From Rhizoctonia solani (Eukaryota; Basidiomycota; Agaricomycetes; Cantharellales; Ceratobasidiaceae), in contig NC_057370.1 of the NCBI RefSeq assembly GCF_016906535.1, positions 2,666,001-2,730,000 on the forward strand: 64,000 bases of DNA, in the 5' to 3' direction. The notes below the pieces were generated by a model. The model ran no database searches. It saw nothing but the letters and a program-made list of their open reading frames with translations, and was not told where the DNA came from. Positions 63,601-64,000 of the stretch are shown in pieces. A program made the position numbers and the translations under genes. Within the stretch, counting starts at the first letter, position 1; each line of letters starts with the position of its first letter.

Positions 63601-64000
63601 CTCATACGACGGTCCGTATTCTGGGGAAACTGGGTGGACGAAATCGTCGATTACAGCATCAACAGCCTCAACTCGAGTATAAGGGGTACTCGCCCGACGT
63701 CACGATGGCTCTCAAATTTAGTGGTACCGCTCAAGCCGTGGACATCGGTCCCACTTGTCAGCTCGCGATTCGCTTGGTGCAGGAATCTAATGCCTTCTAT
63801 CGTCAAGACGCTTTCACATTTATTCAGAGGGCGCTCGAATTATTTATGCGTGATGTAAGGCATGGGTGGCTGGAACATATTTATTTTGCTGATATTTTTC
63901 TAGGGTATCGACGGGTCTGAGGGCGAAGGGGTTTTCTCCAGCTTAGTTGATAGTCTTTTTATTGCTCTTCAAGATTCTGAGCTAGAAGACAAAGCGGCGG
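60662..64000 (+). CDS. TRA1: Tra1, SAGA/NuA4 scaffold, N-terminal part (cut by window end)
   Basis: PIKK-family pseudokinase that contacts activators in the SAGA and NuA4 complexes. Only the N-terminal HEAT-repeat region is in the window. It begins MSIQQPATANTTSAGHEV, then DIKSKLQAACDIRDSVD, AILEVFHRLPVSEQMKPIY, ILREDNEENGVLAVKIMLD, FLDFVRDLYLNMKQTV, PEMLRAIASFKVLTECP, HYIDFITAQVKTLSFVAYVL, RELMVATRHILSTEFRPAF, PLAYSMLGDLVHHVRKEL, VWTTEMQFFIDHVQD, and FKMCFMSVTVFPELNEPI. A low-complexity ADTKTDTKADP repeat interrupts at about 62405-62450, with a longer disordered stretch beside it. At least eight short introns. The ATG at 60662 is the first in frame before the conserved core. Continues past 64000. 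Confidence 0.9.

Overview
The window is nuclear DNA of a filamentous basidiomycete, most likely an agaricomycete of the Rhizoctonia/Ceratobasidium type. The evidence is the many phase-preserving GT-AG introns of about 45-70 nt, typical fungal gene families, and best recalled resemblance to Agaricomycetes versions of Rpl9, Utp12, Slx4 and caspase-like proteins. The species call is inference. It is an ordinary gene-dense chromosomal segment, mostly housekeeping genes on both strands. I saw no transposon, tRNA, rRNA or CRISPR array that I could support.

Layout, left to right. 0-2.4 kb: no recognisable gene. 2.4-7.5 kb: GATA transcription factor (+), NTF2/SnoaL-like protein (-) and, divergent from it, a ketopantoate-reductase-like protein (+). 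7.5-15.5 kb: spliceosomal helicase Prp5 (-), a PLP-dependent cystathionine gamma-synthase-like enzyme (-), a small secreted double-psi beta-barrel protein (+). 15.6-21.5 kb: ribosome-biogenesis factor Utp12 (-), divergent from aspartyl aminopeptidase (+). 22.2-25.7 kb: aldo/keto reductase (-), divergent from an LOA1-like acyltransferase (+). 25.8-31.1 kb: ER-resident Hsp90 (-), divergent from folylpolyglutamate synthase (+). 31.4-38.1 kb: Slx4-like nuclease scaffold (+) and mitochondrial EF-G2/RRF2 (+). 38.5-42.0 kb: an unassigned protein (-) and an alpha/beta hydrolase (-). 42.1-50.2 kb: nuclear cap-binding protein Cbp80 (+), cleavage factor Pcf11 (-), ribokinase (-). 50.5-55.7 kb: ribosomal protein L9 (+), isoprenylcysteine methyltransferase (-), divergent from Drn1/CWF19L1 (+). 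57.6-59.4 kb: a caspase-like protein in a gene-poor stretch. 60.7 kb to the end: the N-terminal part of Tra1, cut by the window edge.

There are no operons. Several genes share an RNA-processing theme (Prp5, Cbp80, Pcf11, Drn1, Utp12), but nothing shows that they are functionally linked by position. Many neighbours are head-to-head with 0.2-0.4 kb between start codons and probably share bidirectional promoters.

The most important quality observation is that many conserved reading frames are broken by what looks like one missing base, usually in a short homopolymer. This is more consistent with sequencing or assembly error than with pseudogenes. The ER Hsp90 gene also holds a perfect 132-bp internal duplication. 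The most biologically interesting items are the caspase-like protein that keeps a cysteine but lacks the catalytic histidine, ACGTG elements upstream of the ER Hsp90, a GC-AG intron inside the Drn1 zinc-knuckle region, a probable dual-targeted folylpolyglutamate synthase, and the LOA1-like protein without an HX4D motif.
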